DNA of 36,987 nt from Marilutibacter aestuarii. Its GTDB lineage: Bacteria > Pseudomonadota > Gammaproteobacteria > Xanthomonadales > Xanthomonadaceae. Both the position numbers and the translations under genes were made by a program. Each line of letters begins with the position of its first letter. Position 1 is the stretch's first letter. The notes beneath the pieces are model-generated. The model ran no database searches. It was not told the origin of the DNA and saw only the letters and a program-made list of their open reading frames with translations. The stretch lies in NCBI RefSeq assembly GCF_006546775.1, contig NZ_VICE01000052.1, positions 1 through 36,987 of the forward strand. Reading direction: 5' to 3'. Positions 33,378-36,987 of this stretch are shown here, piece by piece.

Positions 33378-36290
33378 ATGAACGTGCAACGCAAGACCCT
33401 TACGCGCGCGATACGCGCGTCCTTGATGGCCTCACTGGTCGCGATGCCGCTGATGGCCGCCGCCCAGGACGCGGCCCCCGATACCACCGACCCGACGCGG
33501 ACCCTCGACGCGGTCACCGTGACCGGTACCCGCATCAAGCAGACCAATGCCGTCACCGCACAGCCGGTGTTCGTGCTCGACCGGCAGAAGCTCGACGAGA
33601 CCGGCGTGCAGACCGTGGGCGAGGTGCTGCAGCAGCTGACCTCGAGCGGCCAGGCGCTCAACGCCAAGTTCAACTCCTCGGGCAACTTCGGCTATCCGCC
33701 GGATGGCGGCGGCATCGGCGCCGGTTCGGCCCAGGTCGACCTGCGCCACCTGGGATCCAAGCGCGTGCTGGTCCTCGTGGACGGCATCCGCTGGGTCAAC
33801 GAGTCGTCCGCGTCCGGCGTGTCCGGCAGCGCCGACGTCAACACCATCCCGCTCGCCATCGTCGAGCGCATCGAAGTGCTCGAGGACGGCGCGTCCTCGA
33901 TCTACGGTTCCGACGCGATCGCCGGCGTGGTCAACGTGATCACCCGTCGCAATTTCGAGGGCGTGCAGCTCAACGGCTATTACGGCGAGTACTCGCGCGG
34001 CGGCGAGACCACCGAGGCCTCGGTGACGATCGGTGGCGGCGGCGAGAAGTTCAATGCCGTGTTCGCGGCTAGCTACTACGAGCAGAAGTCGATCGGTTCG
34101 GGCGAGTGGGAGCAGTCCTCCTATCCGACCCCGGGCACCGGCGTGCGCGGCGGCAGCTCGGGCACCCCGCAGGGCCGCTACACCTTCTGCGACCCCTCGC
34201 GCCCGGCCGGCAGCCTGGGCTTCTGCGACCCGGCCGGCGACTTCTGGTACGACGTCACCCTCGACGACGGCACCACCACCCCGGTCTGGAACCCGGCCGA
34301 TCCCGATGCCGGCACCTACCACGGCTTCACCGGCGCGGACCGCTTCAACTTCGCGCCGTACAACCTGCTGCTGACGCCCAGCAAGCGCAAGTCGATCTTC
34401 GCCAGCGTCAACTACGACCTGAGCGAGAACGTCCGCCTGCACGCCAAGGCGCTGTACAACAACCGCACCTCGACCAACCAGGCCGCGCCCGAGCCGATCT
34501 TCGTGGGTCCGTTCGCCGGCACCGGCGGCATCGCCGACACGATCGTCATCCACGAGGACAACCCGTACAACCCGTTCGGGATCACCCTCGACCCGGCCAG
34601 CAACTTCGGCTGGGTCACCCGTCGCCCGGTCGAGGTCGGCCCGCGCATCTTCTCCCAGGACGTCGACACCAGCTACATCAACATCGGCCTGGACGGCATC
34701 TGGAACGTGGGCAACGGCTACAGCTGGGACGTGAATGCGGTGCACTCGGAGAACAAGGCCGAGCAGCGCTTCACCAACGGCTACAACGTCGCCAAGCTCA
34801 AGCTCGCGCTCGGCGATCCGGCCGTCTGCGCGCAGGTGCCCGGCTGCGTGCCGCTCGATCTGTTCGGCGGCCAGGGCCGTCCGATGACGCAGGAGATGAT
34901 CGACTACATCCGCACCACCCAGATCGACTCCAGCAAGCAGACCCTGGACATCCTGTCGGCGAACATCACCGGCGATCTGTTCGCGATCGGCGACCGTTAC
35001 GCCGGCTTCGCCGCGGGCGTCGAACACCGCAAGTACCAGGGCGACTTCAACCCCGATCCGCTGCGCCAGTCCGGTGAGTCGCAGGACTCCTTCGCGGCCG
35101 CCGTGTCGGAGGACTACGACGTCAGCGAGGTCTACGCCGAGGGCAACTTCCCGTTGCTGTCGACCCTCGACGTCAGTGCCGCCCTGCGCTACTCCGACTA
35201 CTCGACCTTCGGTGGCGCGACCACCGGCAAGCTGGGCTTCCGCTGGCAGCCGGTCGAGGACCTGGTGCTGCGCGGCACCTACTCCGAGGGCTTCCGCGCC
35301 CCCAACCTGGGCGAGCTCTACGGCCTGACCCAGTTCGGCGCCACGCTGGTCGATCCCTGCGGTTCCACCGGCAGCCCCGGCCCGGCGTCGCCGGACTTCG
35401 CCGCCGGCTGCCTGGCGCAGGGTGCGGGTCCGAACTTCGAACAGGCCAACACGCAGATCACCACCTTCACCGGCGGCAACCCGAACCTGCAGCCCGAGGA
35501 GTCCGACAGCTACACCTTCGGCGTGGTCTACGCACCGTCCTGGGCCGAGGGCATGAGCTGGTCGGAGCGGATGGATTTCGAGTTGAGCTACTACAACCAC
35601 GAGATCGACGGCGCCATCCAGGCGCGTGACCTGCAGGCCCTGCTCGAGGCCTGCCTGCGTGCGGGCGGCACCGCCGCCTCGTCGCCGAGCTGCGCACCGT
35701 TCACGCGCCAGGCCAGCGGTAACCTCAACCCGCCCGAGAACTTCCTCGACAACCTGGGCACCATCGAGACCGACGGCCTCGACGTCAAGGTCAACTGGGC
35801 CAGCCCCGAGTGGGGCTGGGGCCGCCTGACCGCGGGGCTGCAGGCCACCACCGTGTTCGACTACCGCGCCGTGGACATCGACGGCAACGAGTCGCAGCGC
35901 GAGGTCGGCATCGAGGTCAACGACAGCGCGATCCCGGACTGGCAGACCAACGTGAGCCTGGGCTGGAGCCTGGGCGACTGGTCGGTCAACTGGACCAGCC
36001 GCTACATCAGCGCGGTGGACGAGTACTGCTCCAACGTGCCGGTGCCGGAGGCCCCGGGCTGCATGGGCGGCGTCGAGAAGAACACCCTCGGCTCGACCAC
36101 GTTCCACGACATGCAGGTCAACTGGAGCGATGCGTTCGCGCTGGAAGGCCTGAAGTTCTCGCTGGGCGTGAACAACGTGTTCGACAAGGAACCGCCGGTC
36201 TGCCTGACCTGCTCGTTGAACGGTTACGACGCCGGTACCTACGACCTGCCCGGTTCGTTCTGGTACGTCAGGGCGGACTACCGCTTCTAG
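33378..36290 (+). CDS. TonB-dependent outer-membrane receptor (large, 970 residues)
   Basis: An outer-membrane importer. A signal peptide (about 1-30, MAAAQ at the end) is followed by a TonB-box-like region ([15 protein letters not shown]). The plug (about 50-170) shows [20 protein letters not shown] and [19 protein letters not shown]. The long barrel has a loop with CDPSRPAG and FCDPAGDFW, another with [16 protein letters not shown], and ends YVRADYRF with Phe. The size, Cys pairs and DLFGG motif match the Xanthomonadaceae receptors often annotated for carbohydrate or peptide uptake; the ligand is unknown. The ATG at 33378 follows GGGAGAGAG. A strong terminator follows. The antisense 987-codon frame is a shadow. 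Confidence 0.95.
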   Translation: MNVQRKTLTRAIRASLMASLVAMPLMAAAQDAAPDTTDPTRTLDAVTVTGTRIKQTNAVTAQPVFVLDRQKLDETGVQTVGEVLQQLTSSGQALNAKFNSSGNFGYPPDGGGIGAGSAQVDLRHLGSKRVLVLVDGIRWVNESSASGVSGSADVNTIPLAIVERIEVLEDGASSIYGSDAIAGVVNVITRRNFEGVQLNGYYGEYSRGGETTEASVTIGGGGEKFNAVFAASYYEQKSIGSGEWEQSSYPTPGTGVRGGSSGTPQGRYTFCDPSRPAGSLGFCDPAGDFWYDVTLDDGTTTPVWNPADPDAGTYHGFTGADRFNFAPYNLLLTPSKRKSIFASVNYDLSENVRLHAKALYNNRTSTNQAAPEPIFVGPFAGTGGIADTIVIHEDNPYNPFGITLDPASNFGWVTRRPVEVGPRIFSQDVDTSYINIGLDGIWNVGNGYSWDVNAVHSENKAEQRFTNGYNVAKLKLALGDPAVCAQVPGCVPLDLFGGQGRPMTQEMIDYIRTTQIDSSKQTLDILSANITGDLFAIGDRYAGFAAGVEHRKYQGDFNPDPLRQSGESQDSFAAAVSEDYDVSEVYAEGNFPLLSTLDVSAALRYSDYSTFGGATTGKLGFRWQPVEDLVLRGTYSEGFRAPNLGELYGLTQFGATLVDPCGSTGSPGPASPDFAAGCLAQGAGPNFEQANTQITTFTGGNPNLQPEESDSYTFGVVYAPSWAEGMSWSERMDFELSYYNHEIDGAIQARDLQALLEACLRAGGTAASSPSCAPFTRQASGNLNPPENFLDNLGTIETDGLDVKVNWASPEWGWGRLTAGLQATTVFDYRAVDIDGNESQREVGIEVNDSAIPDWQTNVSLGWSLGDWSVNWTSRYISAVDEYCSNVPVPEAPGCMGGVEKNTLGSTTFHDMQVNWSDAFALEGLKFSLGVNNVFDKEPPVCLTCSLNGYDAGTYDLPGSFWYVRADYRF

Positions 36291-36312
36291 TCGCCCGGAG
36301 CGATCGCAACGC

Positions 36313-36347
36313 AGAACGGCCGGGGTTCGCCCCGGCCGTTCTCGTTT
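36313..36347 (+). terminator. Terminator after the second TonB receptor
   Basis: A perfect 13-bp stem, AGAACGGCCGGGG (36313-36325) with CCCCGGCCGTTCT (36330-36342), is closed by a TTCG tetraloop and followed by CGTTT. It lies 23 bases after the stop codon. Confidence 0.88.
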
Positions 36348-36381
36348 GCAGCCGCCGCGATGGGCGACGCCGGGCGCCTCG

Positions 36382-36529
36382 TCAGGGTGCGGCACCGCGC
36401 TTGCGGTACACGATGAAGATCACCAGGTCCTCGTCGCCGCGCTGGTACAGGGCATGCGTGCTGCCGTCGCGGGTCAGCACCGCATCGCCCGGGCCGACCT
36501 CGCGGCTGGAGCCGTCGAGCGTCAGCCAC
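36382..36529 (-). pseudogene. Cupin-domain remnant, N-terminal part lost
   Basis: The frame ends in 49 residues that read like the second half of a cupin beta-barrel: WLTLDGSSREVGPGDAVLT, RDGSTHALYQRGDEDLVIF and IVYRKRG. This includes the P-G-D and G-x-x-H motifs, whose His is a usual metal ligand. Upstream of 36530 the reading frame enters a GTAG REP hairpin, so the residues before W (MGIAFGSPPPTDMI...) are translated repeat. No other cupin part is found up to the window end. The gene is broken or only its 3' part is present. A gene caller may report a 74-residue protein here from 36606; it would be chimeric. Confidence 0.6.
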
Positions 36530-36664
36530 GTAGCCCAGGTGAGCGAAGCGCACCTGGGGTCTTTGATCATGTCCGTAGGGGGGGGCGAGCCGAAGGCGAT
36601 ACCCACCGTCGCCGCGGCCGGCCGCGAGGGCCGATGGATTTTGCTTCGCGCAACCCATCCTACG
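36530..36664. repeat. Inverted pair of GTAG-type REP hairpins
   Basis: Two hairpins share the loop GCGAAGC and a GTAG at the stem foot. The first, on the + strand at 36530-36558, has CCCAGGTG (36534-36541) paired with CACCTGGG (36551-36558). The second, on the - strand, starts with GTAG at 36663-36660 and pairs GGATGGGTTG with AAATCCATC, down to 36633. They face each other 70-odd bases apart. GTAG-foot REPs in Stenotrophomonas (SMAG) and relatives are spread by RAYT (REP-associated) transposases. No RAYT gene is in the window. Confidence 0.7.
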
Positions 36665-36898
36665 GTGCTCGATCGGAACCCACGGAAAGGTCAACGGCTT
36701 CCGCCCTTCGGGCGGGTCCCTTTTGTCTTGGCAAAAGGAACCAGAACCGCGGGCTCCATCGGCCGCCGGTCCGGCTTCGCCGCACCGGTCCCCTGTGCGC
36801 CTCGGCCATGGCGGCACGGCGCCCAAACTCGCTGCGCTCAGACAAGGGCGCCTCTCCGGCCGCCATGGCCTGCGGTGCTCGGCGGCCTCAACGTCGCG
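36665..36898. repeat. Structured dispersed repeat before the hexamer array
   Basis: No gene is supported here. The stretch holds nested perfect stems: CCGCCC/GGGCGG (36701-36715), CCTTTTG/CAAAAGG (36719-36738), GGCCATGGCGGC (36804-36815) with GCCGCCATGGCC (36859-36870), and inside it GGCGCCC (36818-36824) with GGGCGCC (36846-36852). The phrase TTTTGTCTTGGCAAAAGGAA and the CTCGCTGCGCTC motif recall intergenic repeats seen many times in Xanthomonadaceae genomes, although copy number cannot be shown from one window. Confidence 0.5.
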
Positions 36899-36987
36899 AA
36901 GATCAAGATCAAGATCAAGATCAAGATCAAGATCAAGATCAAGATCAAGATCAAGATCAAGATCAAGATCAAGATCAAGATCAAGAT
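36899..36987. repeat. Tandem GATCAA hexamer array, cut by the window end
   Basis: From about 36899 to the end the sequence is a perfect GATCAA repeat (14.5 copies visible), with no variation. Every unit has one GATC, so GATC sites recur every 6 bases. Translated frames read Asp-Gln, Ile-Lys or Ser-Arg repeats. The true length is unknown. Confidence 0.95.

Noticed and set aside
33432-36395. 987-codon - strand open frame opposite the second TonB receptor
   Set aside because: Antisense shadow of a gene with a complete receptor architecture; no motifs in the translation.
36287-36826. 179-codon - strand frame over the right-end repeats
   Set aside because: The translation is repeat-derived (hairpin and REP sequence) and shows no domain; the cupin remnant is in another frame.
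36899-36987. Repeat array as a CRISPR
   Set aside because: A 6-base unit without spacers; it is a simple tandem repeat.

Overview
The window is a GC-rich (roughly 68-70 % by eye), densely packed chromosomal segment of a Gammaproteobacterium, most likely of the Xanthomonadaceae/Lysobacteraceae (Lysobacter or Luteimonas type). The basis is the def-fmt / LysM-dprA-smg-topA-tsaC neighbourhood, two large TonB-dependent receptors, a secreted chitin-type LPMO, several DUF4124 and GYF-domain proteins, and GTAG-type REP repeats. This assignment is inferred from gene content; no rRNA or tRNA gene is present to fix the taxon.

Region by region. 1-5.8 kb: the end of a DUF3106 protein converges on a DUF3667-DUF4286 pair with overlapping stop and start; then a MATE efflux pump and the signal-peptide peptidase SppA. 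5.8-6.3 kb: no gene, but a terminator and an inverted pair of dispersed palindromes. 6.3-12 kb: mostly leftward genes for envelope proteins (small lipoprotein, two linked DUF4124 proteins, a DUF1579 protein), one SDR dehydrogenase, a probably 5'-truncated short gene, the tRNA t6A enzyme TsaC and a secreted AA10 LPMO. 12-19.8 kb: leftward topA, two GYF-domain membrane proteins (one fused to RDD, one to a pilin-like segment), smg, dprA and a LysM protein. 19.8-24 kb: rightward def and fmt, a convergent pteridine reductase, a MidA/NDUFAF7-type methyltransferase and a VanZ-like protein. 24-31 kb: a TonB-dependent receptor, then a leftward operon slt - NDUFA9-like - cca. 31-37 kb: a TauE/SafE permease, a stand-alone BLUF blue-light sensor, a DUF805 membrane protein and a second TonB-dependent receptor. 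The end holds a cupin fragment cut off by a pair of GTAG REP hairpins, a highly structured dispersed repeat, and an array of at least 14 GATCAA hexamers that runs off the window.

How the genes fit together. The core is housekeeping: N-terminal protein maturation (def, fmt), tRNA maturation (tsaC, cca), DNA topology and uptake (topA, dprA), and wall turnover (slt, LysM). Around it sit polymer use and uptake at the outer membrane (LPMO, TonB receptors). The ancestral cluster def-fmt-dprA-smg-topA-tsaC is recognisable, but rsmB is not after fmt, and GYF-pilin, GYF-RDD and LPMO genes have been inserted into it. I found no complete insertion sequence, prophage, CRISPR array, or clear defence or biosynthetic gene cluster. 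The less ordinary items are the GYF-pilin-like fusion beside a GYF-RDD protein, the full set of BLUF photochemical residues, a phased array of GGACA boxes upstream of the LPMO, and the composite repeat structure at the right end.
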